Assembly: GCA_023457355.1 (NCBI GenBank)
Contig: JAEWLW010000004.1
Coordinates: 1 to 38,154, forward strand
From: Bacillota bacterium
Lineage (GTDB): Bacteria; Bacillota; Clostridia; Oscillospirales; Ruminococcaceae
Reading direction: 5' to 3'
Length of the DNA stretch: 38,154 nt
Shown: piece after piece, positions 9,913 to 19,230 of the stretch
How positions within the stretch are numbered: position 1 is the first letter of the stretch
Layout of the letters: each line of letters begins with the position of its first letter
Notes under the pieces: generated by a model
What the model saw: the letters and a program-made list of their open reading frames with translations, nothing else
Database searches by the model: none
Told to the model about the DNA's origin: nothing
Program-made: the position numbers and the translations under genes

Positions 9913-11766
9913 ATGATTATGAAACTCATTTTTGCAATCTCCATTGTCGCTCTTTCGTTCTTCGGCACTGCCTGCCGGAGATCTGTCGGCGAAATGATTC
10001 TGGTGCCGATGCCGCAGGAGGCAACCTTTACGGGAGGTTACTTTGAAACGGACAGCGCCCGATTCGTGGAGCGTGCAGGCGATGGGTACGTTGCCTGCCG
10101 AACCGATCCTTCGGCTCCGGAGATTCGTCCGGAGGGTTACCGGCTGAAAGTGACTCGCCGGGGCATTGACCTTACGGCCCTGGATTCCGCGGGACTGTTC
10201 TACGGCCGGCAGACGCTGTGCCTGTTGGCGACCGCACAGGGGATTCCCTGCGTGGAAATCATCGATAATCCCTGTTTCGGTTATCGGGGTATTCATCTCG
10301 ATGTTTCGCGGCACTTTTTCCCCGTTGAAACGATATTCCGGCTCCTCGATGAAATGGCACGGTACAAGCTTAACAAATTTCATTTCCACCTGGCGGATAA
10401 CGGCGGCTGGCGCATCAGGATCGACGCTTATCCGCTGCTGACCCGGCTGGGAGCATTCCGTACGGAGTCCGACTGGCTCGAATGGTGGAGTTACGGCGAC
10501 AGGCATTATGTACCCGAGGACACACCGGGGGCCTATGGCGGTTACTATACGAAAGAGGAAATTCGCAGAATCGTTGCCTATGCTGCCGAACGCTTCATCG
10601 AGGTGATTCCGGAAATTGAGTTCCCGGGGCACTCCGACGAGGTTTTCGCAGCTTATCCGGAGCTCTGCTGCTCGGGCCGGGCCTATACTTCCGGCGAGTT
10701 TTGCGTCGGCAATCCGCTGTCGTTGAAATTTATGGACGAGGTCCTGACCGAGGTTCTGGAGTTGTTCCCCTCGAAATACATCCATATCGGCGGCGACGAG
10801 GCCGACCGGACAGCTTGGAAGAGCTGTCCCAGATGCCGGCATCTGGCCAGGGAGTTGGGCGGAGTGGACCAGGTGCAATGCTATCTGGTCGAACACGCCG
10901 AAAAGTTTCTGGCGGAACACGGACGCACGATGATCGGATGGGATGAAATCCTGAAGAACAACCTGCGATCCACCTCTACGGTAATTTCCTACAGGGGGCA
11001 GCGAGGAGGCATCGAGGCGGCCAACCGCGGTTACGATGTGGTCATGTCGCCGGGCGAGATCCTCTATTTCGACTGGTATCAGGCCGATCCTCATACACAG
11101 CCGCGCGCGATGGGCGGTTTCTCGCCGATTCGGAAGATGTACGGTTTTCATCCCGTCCCCGATACCCCTGCAAAGGCGGCCGACAATGAATCGATAATTC
11201 GCGGTGAATTCGTTTCGCCGGATTCGGTCGAATATATCTATGACGGCGGCAAAGAGCACGTCATCGGGGTACAGGGTTGCACATGGACCGAGTTTATAGA
11301 AACAGAAAAACATTTGGAATACATGATTTTCCCGCGTTTGCTGGCAGTTTCCGAACTTGCCTGGACTCCCCGGGAGCGACGTGAGTGGAATGATTTTCGT
11401 CGTCGTATCAATGTTCATGTATCGTTGCTGCATGCGCGGGGAATCAATGCTTTTCCATTGAGCGACGACGTTGTGATTACGGCTCAGATGCTTTCCGAAG
11501 GCAAAAAGGCCCGGGTGACGCTCGACACGGAGAAATATCCCGCCGAAGTACGCTATACTTTGGACGGTACGGCCCCGGTTCCCGGATCAGACCTTTACGA
11601 CGGGCCTTTTGTCGTGAAAGCGGGGACAACCGTCCGGGCGGCGCTCTTTGTCGCAGGCAGGATGGAGGGGACCATGACGGAACTCTATGTCGATGCCCGC
11701 CGCAATGTCGATAATTACTATACTTATCTGAATACTCCCGAGGTATACGCCTCGACAGACCGTTAA
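9913..11766 (+). CDS. GH20 beta-N-acetylhexosaminidase lipoprotein with C-terminal beta-sandwich
   Basis: A 617-residue GH20 enzyme removing terminal beta-GlcNAc or beta-GalNAc by substrate-assisted catalysis. The start at 9913 (MIMK) or 9919 (MK) gives a signal peptide with lipobox FGTAC (Cys21). A short GH20b N-domain (about 30-120) precedes the barrel (about 125-475). Visible motifs are DVSRHFFP with the substrate-binding Arg, PGH at 238-240, and IGGDEA with catalytic Asp295-Glu296, plus GWDEI and YFDWYQ lining the -1 site. The usual HLTDDQGW motif is HLADNGGW here, an unusual variant. The tail (about 510-600) resembles the FN3/CHB_HEX_C-type sandwich. It follows the HTCS by 131 bp; TAGATTTTG at 9865-9873 is close to a -7 box, but no -33 box was found. 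It starts the long plus-strand run. Confidence 0.9.
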   Translation: MIMKLIFAISIVALSFFGTACRRSVGEMILVPMPQEATFTGGYFETDSARFVERAGDGYVACRTDPSAPEIRPEGYRLKVTRRGIDLTALDSAGLFYGRQTLCLLATAQGIPCVEIIDNPCFGYRGIHLDVSRHFFPVETIFRLLDEMARYKLNKFHFHLADNGGWRIRIDAYPLLTRLGAFRTESDWLEWWSYGDRHYVPEDTPGAYGGYYTKEEIRRIVAYAAERFIEVIPEIEFPGHSDEVFAAYPELCCSGRAYTSGEFCVGNPLSLKFMDEVLTEVLELFPSKYIHIGGDEADRTAWKSCPRCRHLARELGGVDQVQCYLVEHAEKFLAEHGRTMIGWDEILKNNLRSTSTVISYRGQRGGIEAANRGYDVVMSPGEILYFDWYQADPHTQPRAMGGFSPIRKMYGFHPVPDTPAKAADNESIIRGEFVSPDSVEYIYDGGKEHVIGVQGCTWTEFIETEKHLEYMIFPRLLAVSELAWTPRERREWNDFRRRINVHVSLLHARGINAFPLSDDVVITAQMLSEGKKARVTLDTEKYPAEVRYTLDGTAPVPGSDLYDGPFVVKAGTTVRAALFVAGRMEGTMTELYVDARRNVDNYYTYLNTPEVYASTDR

Positions 11767-11776
11767 TTGATACTTT

Positions 11777-14107
11777 ATGAAAAAACTACTGATCGCACTG
11801 TTTTTGTTTCCCGTGACGCTGGTCGTGGCGATTCCGTCTGCAAAGCCCCGGTTGGGCGAGGCTCCGGTCCGGAAGATCGTTGCGGCTATGAGCCTTGAGG
11901 AGAAGGCCGGCCTGCTGGTGGGAACCTCAATGGAGGGTTACGCTGGCGAGGGCGCTGTAACGGGCCGCACGTTGAAAACAGTTCCCGGTTCGGCCGGAAC
12001 TACCCGCTCTTTGGAATCCTACGGCATTCCGACAACGGTGATGGCCGACGGTCCTGCGGGCCTTCGTATCGATCCGGAACGTGCAGGAGATGCACGGACT
12101 TATTTCTGTACGGCTTTTCCGATCGGCACGATGCTCGCCTCGACCTGGGACGAGGCGGCTATTGAACGCTGTGGCGCAGCGATGGGTAACGAGGTGCTCG
12201 AATATGGCTGCGACGTGATTCTCGGTCCGGGTATGAACATCCACCGCCATCCGCTCTGCGGCCGCAATTTCGAATATTATTCCGAGGACCCGTTGCTGAG
12301 CGGCAAATGCGGCGCGGCGATGGTGCGGGGCATTCAGTCGCAAGGCGTAGGGACTTCGGTCAAGCACTTTGCGGCCAACAACCAAGAGTCGATGCGCTTA
12401 CAGAATGACGCCCGGGTGTCGCAACGTGCGTTGCGTGAGATTTATCTGCGAGGATTCGAGATCGCCGTCAAGGAGGGGCGTCCGTGGACGGTCATGTCGT
12501 CCTACAATCGTATCAACGGACCTTATACGCAGGAGAGCCGCGAGTTGCTGACCACTGTTCTGCGCGACGAATGGGGCTACGAAGGTCTTGTCGTGTCGGA
12601 CTGGATCGGAAAACGTAACACCGTGGCACAAGTACATGCCGGCAACGACCTGATGATGCCGGGAGAACCGGCTCAGGCGAGAGAGATTGTAGAAGCGGTG
12701 CGCAGCGGGAGACTCGCCGAGGCGGATGTTGACCGGTGTGTGACCCGTGTACTCGAATATATTCTGCGGACGCCCCGTTTCCGGAAACAAGCCGTGTCGG
12801 AGACTCCCGACTTGGAAGCACATGCTGCCGTATCGCGTCAGGTGGCAGCGGAAGGCATGGTTTTGCTCCGCAACGAAGGCGCTGCTTTACCACTTGCCGC
12901 AGGATGTAATCTCTCGGTGTTCGGAGTCAATGCCTATGACTGCATTGCCGGAGGTACGGGCGCCGGACACGTCAACAAAGCCTATACGGTCGATTTGGAC
13001 GAAGGTTTGCGCAACGCCGGATTCCGGCTTAACACCCGTACGGCAGATCTCTATGCAAAATACATGTCTTTCGGTGAGGCACTGCTCGCGGAGCAGAACG
13101 CCCTGCGTTATTTGGGCGAAAAGTGGTTTGTCCCCGAAACGACGCTGACGCCGGAATTCATCGCTTCGCGTGCGGCGGACAGCGATGCGGCCATCGTTGC
13201 CTTAGGCCGCAATTCGGGTGAATACAACGATCGTCCTACATCGGATTTCTACCTGACGGAAGCCGAACGGGAACTGCTCGAATCGGTCTGCTCGGCGTTT
13301 CATGCCGCGGGTAAGAAGGTGGTCGTGGTGCTCAATATCGGCGGCGTGATCGAAACCATGTCGTGGAAGGAACTTCCCGACGCTATCTTGTTGGCCTGGC
13401 AGGGAGGTTTGGAAGCCGGGAATGCCATGGCTGATGTTTTGAGCGGCCGCGTATCGCCTTCGGGAAGGCTGCCGATGACTTTTCCGGCGGATTATTCGGA
13501 TCATCCGTCATCGAAGAATTTTCCGCTCGACTATCGGGGGCGCTGCGGCGATTGGGCCGACGACGCCCCGGAACGGCACCTGCGAAACCTGGGATTCACT
13601 TGTTACGAGGAGGATATCTGGGTGGGTTACCGCTATTTCTCGACCCATGCTCCGGAGGCGGTGTCCTATCCTTTCGGCTATGGTTTGGGGTATACGACCT
13701 TCGAGTGGACGGATGCGGCCGTCAGGCGTTCCGGGACGGATTATGCGGTAACGCTCCGTGTAACCAATACAGGTTCGCGCGCCGGACGGGAGGTCGTTGA
13801 ACTTTATGTTGCAGCCCCGCAAGGGGCACTGCCGAAGCCCGTGCGCGAATTGAGGGCTTTTGCCAAAAGCCGGGAATTGCAGCCCGGGGAGTCGCAGGCG
13901 CTGACCCTTCGTTTCGCGGCTGCCGATCTGGCCTCGTTCGACGAGCGTATTTCGGCGTTTGTCGTCGATTCGGGGCGCTATATGGCCGAACTGGGGCGTT
14001 CTGCCGACGACATTGTCCAGCGGCTGCCTTTTGTCGCCAAAGCTTCCGAGCGCAAGGTGCATGACGTACTGAAACCGCAGGAGCCCCTGCGACGACTCAA
14101 ATTCTGA
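11777..14107 (+). CDS. GH3 beta-glucosidase-like enzyme with FnIII-like tail
   Basis: A 776-residue, full-length GH3 enzyme with a Sec signal peptide (cleavage near residue 18-20), likely periplasmic. The barrel domain (about 30-330) has MADGPAGLR, RNFEYYSEDP, VKHFAANNQE (the KHF motif near 196-198) and LVVSDW with nucleophile Asp275. The GH3 C-terminal alpha/beta sandwich spans about 375-590. A fibronectin-III-like domain (about 680-755; VELYVAAP, LQPGES) closes the protein, the layout typical of beta-glucosidases. It starts 10 bp after the GH20 stop and ends 4 bp before the next GH3, so the genes are almost certainly co-transcribed. Beta-glucosidase is the family default; xylosidase or other beta-glycosidase activity cannot be excluded. 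Confidence 0.9.
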   Translation: MKKLLIALFLFPVTLVVAIPSAKPRLGEAPVRKIVAAMSLEEKAGLLVGTSMEGYAGEGAVTGRTLKTVPGSAGTTRSLESYGIPTTVMADGPAGLRIDPERAGDARTYFCTAFPIGTMLASTWDEAAIERCGAAMGNEVLEYGCDVILGPGMNIHRHPLCGRNFEYYSEDPLLSGKCGAAMVRGIQSQGVGTSVKHFAANNQESMRLQNDARVSQRALREIYLRGFEIAVKEGRPWTVMSSYNRINGPYTQESRELLTTVLRDEWGYEGLVVSDWIGKRNTVAQVHAGNDLMMPGEPAQAREIVEAVRSGRLAEADVDRCVTRVLEYILRTPRFRKQAVSETPDLEAHAAVSRQVAAEGMVLLRNEGAALPLAAGCNLSVFGVNAYDCIAGGTGAGHVNKAYTVDLDEGLRNAGFRLNTRTADLYAKYMSFGEALLAEQNALRYLGEKWFVPETTLTPEFIASRAADSDAAIVALGRNSGEYNDRPTSDFYLTEAERELLESVCSAFHAAGKKVVVVLNIGGVIETMSWKELPDAILLAWQGGLEAGNAMADVLSGRVSPSGRLPMTFPADYSDHPSSKNFPLDYRGRCGDWADDAPERHLRNLGFTCYEEDIWVGYRYFSTHAPEAVSYPFGYGLGYTTFEWTDAAVRRSGTDYAVTLRVTNTGSRAGREVVELYVAAPQGALPKPVRELRAFAKSRELQPGESQALTLRFAAADLASFDERISAFVVDSGRYMAELGRSADDIVQRLPFVAKASERKVHDVLKPQEPLRRLKF

Positions 14108-14111
14108 TGCA

Positions 14112-16430
14112 ATGAAAATAATAGCTTGTTTGTTGATTTGTATGGGCTGCAATGCGCTGTTTGCAGCAGTGCCGCCCGCTATCCGGCCCGATGCGAAGAT
14201 CGAAACCCGGATTGAAAAGATACTCGGCCGCCTGACGCTTGAAGAGAAAATCGGCCAAATGTGTCAGTTGACCGTCAGCATGGTGACCGATATGAATGAT
14301 TCCGGGCATCCGTTCATCAGCGATGAGCTGCTCGATACGGTCATCGGACATTACAAAGTCGGGTCGATTCTCAACGTACCGTTCGATGAGGCGCAGTCCC
14401 GGGAGGCATGGACGCAGATTATCGGTAGGATTCAGCGTCGTTCGCTCGACTGCCTGGGGATTCCCTGCATTTACGGTGTCGATCAAATGCACGGTGCTTC
14501 CTACACCCGCGGTGCAACCTTTTTTCCGCAGGGGATCAACATGGGTGCCGCGCTGAACTGTGAACTGATGCGCCGTTCGTCGGAGATTTCGGCTTATGAA
14601 ACCCGTGCCTGTGCCATTCCGTGGAATTTTGCGCCGGTGATGGATTTGGGACGCGATCCCCGATGGTCGAGGATGTGGGAGAGTTACGGAGAGGATGTTT
14701 GTGTCAATTCCCGGTTGGCGGCGGCTTCCGTGCGCGGTTTGCAGGGCGATGATCCCAATCGGATCGGGATGTATCGGGTGGCTGCTTGTTTGAAGCATTT
14801 CATGGCCTACGGCGTCCCCGTGTCGGGCAAGGACCGAACGCCTTCGTCCGTTACGCGCAACGCCCTGCGCGAAAAATATTTTGCCCCCTTTCTCGAATGT
14901 ATCCGGGCCGGGGCGCTGTCGTTGATGGTCAACTCGTCCAACAACGACGGTATGCCCTTTCATGCCAACCGCGAGTTGCTCACGGGGTGGTTGAAGGAAG
15001 AACTGAACTGGGACGGGGTGATCGTTACGGATTGGAATGATATTTACAATCTATATGAGCGGGATCATATCGCCGAGAGCCGCAAGGATGCGGTTCGGAT
15101 CGCTATAAATGCCGGGATCGATATGGCCATGGTCCCTTTGGACCGGGATTTCTGCGTCTATCTCCGTGAACTGGTCGAGGAAGGGCTGGTTTCCGAAAGA
15201 CGCATCGATGATGCCGTTCGTCGGATTTTGCGGTTGAAAATGCGCATCGGGCTGTTCGAAGAGCCGTTCCCGGACACTTCGAAGTTCGATCGTTTCGCGA
15301 GTGATGAATTCGCCGCCGTGGCTTTGCAAGCTGCCGAAGAGTCGGAGGTGCTGCTCAAAAACGACGGAGGTCTGCTACCGCTCCCGAAGTCGGCGCGTAT
15401 CCTGCTCACCGGCCCCAATGCCAATTTCATGCGCTGTCTCAACGGCGGCTGGTCTTACACCTGGCAGGGTGAGCGTTGCGATGAGTTTGCAGATCGTTAC
15501 AATACGATTTACGAGGCCTTGGCGCGTAAATTCGATCATGTTACCTGGATTCCAGGCGTAGAATACGGCACCCCCTCGGAGAATTGGCAGGTGGAGCGTG
15601 TGCGGGGAATCGGCGAAGCAGTCTCGGCAGCGGCCGATGCAGACGTGATTGTCGTCTGCATCGGCGAGAACTCCTATTGTGAAACTCCGGGCAACATGAA
15701 TGATCTGAACTTGTCGCAAAACCAGAAAAAACTGGTCCGCGAACTGGCGTCTACGGGGAAACCCCTCGTATTGGTGTTGAACGAGGGACGGCCGCGTCTG
15801 ATCGGCGATATAGAGCCGTTGGCGCAGGCTGTCGTCGATATCCTGCTGCCCGGCAATTACGGGGGTGACGCACTGGCCAATCTGCTTGCCGGGGATGCGA
15901 ACTTCAGCGCCCGGCTTCCCTTTACCTATCCGCGCTGGCCCGATGCGTTGGCCACCTATGACTACAAACCCTGTCAGAAAAGGGGTACGATGGAGGGCGA
16001 ATACAACTACGATGCCGTGATGGACGTGCAATGGCCTTTCTGCCACGGATTGAGTTACACTACATTCGAATACGGAAATCTGCGGGCTAACCTTACGGAA
16101 TTTCGGGCCGGAGATACGCTTTCGTTCACGGTCGATATCTCCAATACAGGCGACTGCGCGGGCAAGGAGGCCGTATTGCTCTGGTCGAGCGATTTGGTGG
16201 CAAGCCTGACGCCTGACGTGATCCGGCTGCGCAATTTCGAGAAGATCTCCCTTGAACCGGGCGAAACCCGTACGGTGACGCTTTCGATACCGGCATCCGA
16301 TCTGGCGTTTGTCGGTTATGACGGTCGCTGGCGGCTCGAAAAGGGCGATTTCCGGATCCGTATGGGTACGGAGACCCTGTTCGTCCGATGCGTGGAAACC
16401 CGGGTGTGGGACACCCCTAACATTCCCTGA
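14112..16430 (+). CDS. GH3 beta-glycosidase (BglX-like) with FnIII-like tail
   Basis: A 772-residue GH3 enzyme with an N-terminal signal peptide (cleavage near ALFA, residue 18). The barrel carries GVDQMHG at 122-128, DLGRDPRWSRMWESYGED near 178-195, LKHF at 227-230 and VIVTDW with nucleophile Asp307. The GH3 C-terminal sandwich (about 380-620) and an FnIII-like domain (about 670-755) follow. The GVDQMHG/RDPRW signature is of the periplasmic BglX/exo-glucanase subgroup and differs from the preceding GH3, so the two are not a recent tandem copy and probably split different linkages. The gene lies 4 bp after its neighbour. Exact substrate is unknown. Confidence 0.9.
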   Translation: MKIIACLLICMGCNALFAAVPPAIRPDAKIETRIEKILGRLTLEEKIGQMCQLTVSMVTDMNDSGHPFISDELLDTVIGHYKVGSILNVPFDEAQSREAWTQIIGRIQRRSLDCLGIPCIYGVDQMHGASYTRGATFFPQGINMGAALNCELMRRSSEISAYETRACAIPWNFAPVMDLGRDPRWSRMWESYGEDVCVNSRLAAASVRGLQGDDPNRIGMYRVAACLKHFMAYGVPVSGKDRTPSSVTRNALREKYFAPFLECIRAGALSLMVNSSNNDGMPFHANRELLTGWLKEELNWDGVIVTDWNDIYNLYERDHIAESRKDAVRIAINAGIDMAMVPLDRDFCVYLRELVEEGLVSERRIDDAVRRILRLKMRIGLFEEPFPDTSKFDRFASDEFAAVALQAAEESEVLLKNDGGLLPLPKSARILLTGPNANFMRCLNGGWSYTWQGERCDEFADRYNTIYEALARKFDHVTWIPGVEYGTPSENWQVERVRGIGEAVSAAADADVIVVCIGENSYCETPGNMNDLNLSQNQKKLVRELASTGKPLVLVLNEGRPRLIGDIEPLAQAVVDILLPGNYGGDALANLLAGDANFSARLPFTYPRWPDALATYDYKPCQKRGTMEGEYNYDAVMDVQWPFCHGLSYTTFEYGNLRANLTEFRAGDTLSFTVDISNTGDCAGKEAVLLWSSDLVASLTPDVIRLRNFEKISLEPGETRTVTLSIPASDLAFVGYDGRWRLEKGDFRIRMGTETLFVRCVETRVWDTPNIP

Positions 16431-16452
16431 AACCGTTCTAAAACATACCGAT

Positions 16453-18039
16453 ATGAAAAATGTTTTTTTTGCCGTCATGGCGCTTGCTGTTTCATTTACG
16501 GAAACCCGAGCGGCGGATTCTCCCGCGATCGTTCCCATGCCTCAGCACATCGCTTACGCAACTGGCGAAGGAGCGGTGCTCTCCGCCGGATCGCGGATCG
16601 CTGTACCCGGCGGGGCTAAAGCGTTGCGGAGTGTCGCGGAACTCTTTGTGCGGGATATTTGCCGGGAACATGGACTTCGGCTGAAAGTTTCCGGAATTTC
16701 CGAAAGCGGCATCGTACTCGGGATCGATCCGGCGCTCAGGGCGGAGGCCTATTCGCTCGACATCGGCCAAGGGCGTGTCGCCGTGACGGGCGGTTCCCCT
16801 TCGGGACTCTTCTACGGATTGCAGAGCTTGCGTCAACTTATCTCGCAGTATGGCATGCGACTTCCGGCAGTGCATGTGGAGGATGAACCTTGTTTCGCTT
16901 ATCGCGGCGCCATGCTCGACTGCTGCCGTCATTTCTTCACGGTTGACGAGATCAAAACGTTCATCGACATATTGGCGCTCCACAAACTCAACCGTTTTCA
17001 CTGGCATCTGACCGACGACCAGGGATGGCGTATCGAGATCAGGCATTATCCCGGATTGACGAAAGAGGGGTCACGGCGTGCCGAAACAGTCCTTGGACGC
17101 AATACGAATATCTACGACGGCATACCTTCGGGAGGATACTATACGCAGCGACAAATTCGTGACGTCGTAGCCTATGCGGCCGAACGGTTCATTACGGTCA
17201 TCCCTGAAATCGAAATGCCGGGACATGCCTCGGCGGCACTGGCGGCCTATCCCTGGCTGGGGTGTGCCGGTGAGGGGTATATGGTACGGACGCGATGGGG
17301 CGTATTCCCGGAAGTTTATTGCGCGGGCAAGGATTCGACGTTCGAATTCATGGAGAACGTGCTTGCAGAGGTGTGTGAACTGTTTCCCTCGGAATATATC
17401 CATATCGGCGGGGATGAGTGTCCCAAACAGAGTTGGACGAGCTGTCCCGCCTGTCAGCAGCGTATCCGTAATGAGCGGTTAGAGCATGAAAACGAATTGC
17501 AGAGTTATTTTGTCCATCGGATTGAAAAATGGCTCAACGCCCGGGGGCGCAATCTGATCGGGTGGGACGAAATACTCGAAGGAGGGATTTCAAAGACGGC
17601 TACGATTATGTCGTGGCGCGGTGCCGATGGCGGCGTTGCCGCTGCCAAGGCCGGGAATCAGGTGATCATGACCCCCAACACGCATTGTTATCTCGATTAT
17701 TTTCAGACGCAGGAGCCGGAGCGCCTCGAACCACTCGGTATCGGCGGTTACGTGCCGGTTCGTAAGGTTTATTCGTTCGATCCCTATGACCGTCTTTCTT
17801 CAGCGGAACAATCCTGTATTCAGGGAGTACAAGGGAATATATGGACGGAATATATCGCTTCTTTTGCCCATGCACAGCATATGGCCTTGCCGCGGCTGGC
17901 CGCATTAGCGGAGGTGGGATGGGCCTGCGACCGCCGCGATTTCGGGGATTTCACCCGGCGCATGACGGTATTCCGGAAACTTTACGACAAATGCGGCTAT
18001 CGCTACGCCTCCTATTTCTTCGATGGAACGGGCGAATAA
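16453..18039 (+). CDS. GH20 beta-N-acetylhexosaminidase
   Basis: A 528-residue GH20 enzyme. I chose the ATG at 16453, 22 bp after the GH3 stop, because it gives a normal signal peptide (MKNVFFAVMALAVSF, cleavage near TRAA, residue 20-21). The longer frame from 16309 would overlap the upstream gene. A GH20b domain (about 25-140) precedes the barrel. The canonical active-site set is present: DCCRHFF at 156-162, HLTDDQGWR near 185-193, PGH at 256-258, IGGDEC with catalytic Asp321-Glu322, GWDEI and CYLDYFQ. There is no extra C-terminal domain, unlike the first GH20. It is a conventional exo-beta-hexosaminidase by motif and is likely periplasmic. It belongs to a different subgroup from the first and third GH20 proteins. 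Confidence 0.92.
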   Translation: MKNVFFAVMALAVSFTETRAADSPAIVPMPQHIAYATGEGAVLSAGSRIAVPGGAKALRSVAELFVRDICREHGLRLKVSGISESGIVLGIDPALRAEAYSLDIGQGRVAVTGGSPSGLFYGLQSLRQLISQYGMRLPAVHVEDEPCFAYRGAMLDCCRHFFTVDEIKTFIDILALHKLNRFHWHLTDDQGWRIEIRHYPGLTKEGSRRAETVLGRNTNIYDGIPSGGYYTQRQIRDVVAYAAERFITVIPEIEMPGHASAALAAYPWLGCAGEGYMVRTRWGVFPEVYCAGKDSTFEFMENVLAEVCELFPSEYIHIGGDECPKQSWTSCPACQQRIRNERLEHENELQSYFVHRIEKWLNARGRNLIGWDEILEGGISKTATIMSWRGADGGVAAAKAGNQVIMTPNTHCYLDYFQTQEPERLEPLGIGGYVPVRKVYSFDPYDRLSSAEQSCIQGVQGNIWTEYIASFAHAQHMALPRLAALAEVGWACDRRDFGDFTRRMTVFRKLYDKCGYRYASYFFDGTGE

Positions 18040-18068
18040 ATCGGTCTACCGGTGCTAAATATACTGCG

Positions 18069-19181
18069 ATGATGAACCCGAACAGACGACTTTTATCTTT
18101 GGACACCCTGCGGGGGGTCGATATGTTCTTTATTATGGGCTTTTCAGGGCTCGTGACCTCGTTGTGCGCACTGTGGCCCGGATCTTTTACCGATATGCTT
18201 GCGTCGCAGATGCAGCATGCGGCGTGGAATGGACTAACGATTCAAGACACGATCTTTCCTCTGTTTCTTTTTATCGCAGGCGTGGCGTTCCCCTTCTCGC
18301 TGGCCAAACAGCGTGCACGCGGATTCGGCAGAAAACGGATTCTGGACCGGATTTTCCGCCGCGGACTGATTCTTGCCCTGTTGGGAATGGTTTATAACGG
18401 GTTGTTCGAGCTCAATTTCTCCTCGTTGCGCATAGCAAGCGTGCTGGGACGGATCGGCTTGGCCTGGATGTTCGCCGCACTGCTCTGCGTGTATTGCAGC
18501 GTGAGAACTCGGATAGCTGTTGCCGGGATTATCCTAATAGGCTATTCACTGCTGCTCGGCCTGGTCGTAGCCCCCGATGCTCCGGTCGGTGCCGATCCGC
18601 TTTCGGTGGAGGGGTGTCTGGCCGGATGGATTGACCGACAGTACCTTCCCGGACACATCCTTTACGGGGCATTCGATCCGGAAGGGATATTGAGCACCCT
18701 GCCGGCAGTCGTATCGGCTCTATTCGGAATGTTCACCGGCGAATTTTTGCTCGATGGCCGGAGAGGGCTCTCTGGCTCTTGGAAAGCGTTCTATATGGCC
18801 GTCGCTGCACTGGCGATCACGACGGCGGGCTTGTGCTGGAATCTTATCATGCCGGTCAACAAGAATTTATGGAGCAGTTCGTTCACTTGCGTGGTCTCCG
18901 GTTATTCGCTGGGGATGACCGCCTTGTTTTATTACCTGATTGACGTGTGCGGGTACAAACGATGGACGTTCGTTTTCCGGGTTATCGGATTGAATTCCAT
19001 TACGATTTATATGGCGCAGCGGATTATTCCACTGCGTTATGCGTCCGATTTTTTCGTCGGCGGACTTGCTTCCAAATGCAGTGAAACAGTAGGGGCGGTG
19101 ATCTACGATATAGGTTATATCGTGCTCTGCTGGCTGTTTCTCTATTTCTTGTATCGAAAAAACACTTTCCTTAAGGTATGA
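18069..19181 (+). CDS. Membrane acyltransferase of the HGSNAT/DUF5009 family
   Basis: A polytopic membrane protein of 370 residues starting at 18069 (ATGATG; 18072 is equally possible), 29 bp after the GH20. The opening LSLDTLRGVDMFFI and the segment QHAAWNGLTIQDTIFPLFLFIAG are diagnostic of the heparan-alpha-glucosaminide N-acetyltransferase (HGSNAT)/DUF5009 family. His50 lies where the human enzyme has its active-site His. About ten hydrophobic helices are visible. HGSNAT moves acetyl from acetyl-CoA across a membrane onto the amino group of terminal glucosamine. Bacterial relatives often sit beside hexosaminidase genes, and a role in re-acetylating free-amine glucosamine so that GH20/GH123 enzymes can act on it is plausible, but the acceptor is not known. 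Confidence 0.8.
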   Translation: MMNPNRRLLSLDTLRGVDMFFIMGFSGLVTSLCALWPGSFTDMLASQMQHAAWNGLTIQDTIFPLFLFIAGVAFPFSLAKQRARGFGRKRILDRIFRRGLILALLGMVYNGLFELNFSSLRIASVLGRIGLAWMFAALLCVYCSVRTRIAVAGIILIGYSLLLGLVVAPDAPVGADPLSVEGCLAGWIDRQYLPGHILYGAFDPEGILSTLPAVVSALFGMFTGEFLLDGRRGLSGSWKAFYMAVAALAITTAGLCWNLIMPVNKNLWSSSFTCVVSGYSLGMTALFYYLIDVCGYKRWTFVFRVIGLNSITIYMAQRIIPLRYASDFFVGGLASKCSETVGAVIYDIGYIVLCWLFLYFLYRKNTFLKV

Positions 19182-19230
19182 CCGGCAAATAGCCCGAAAA
19201 TTACAATAACCTCATTTAAATAAATTTAGC

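Noticed and set aside
9664..11433. Open frame of 589 codons antisense to the first GH20
   Set aside because: Runs across the end of the HTCS, the intergenic region and the GH20 gene; composition is that of a shadow frame.
16309..16452. N-terminal extension of the second GH20 gene
   Set aside because: It would overlap the preceding GH3 by more than 120 bases and hide the signal peptide; ATG at 16453 fits better.
17841..18068. N-terminal extension of the membrane acyltransferase
   Set aside because: The extra 76 residues overlap the GH20 gene in another frame and are not family-like; the conserved LSLDTLRG start follows the ATG at 18069.
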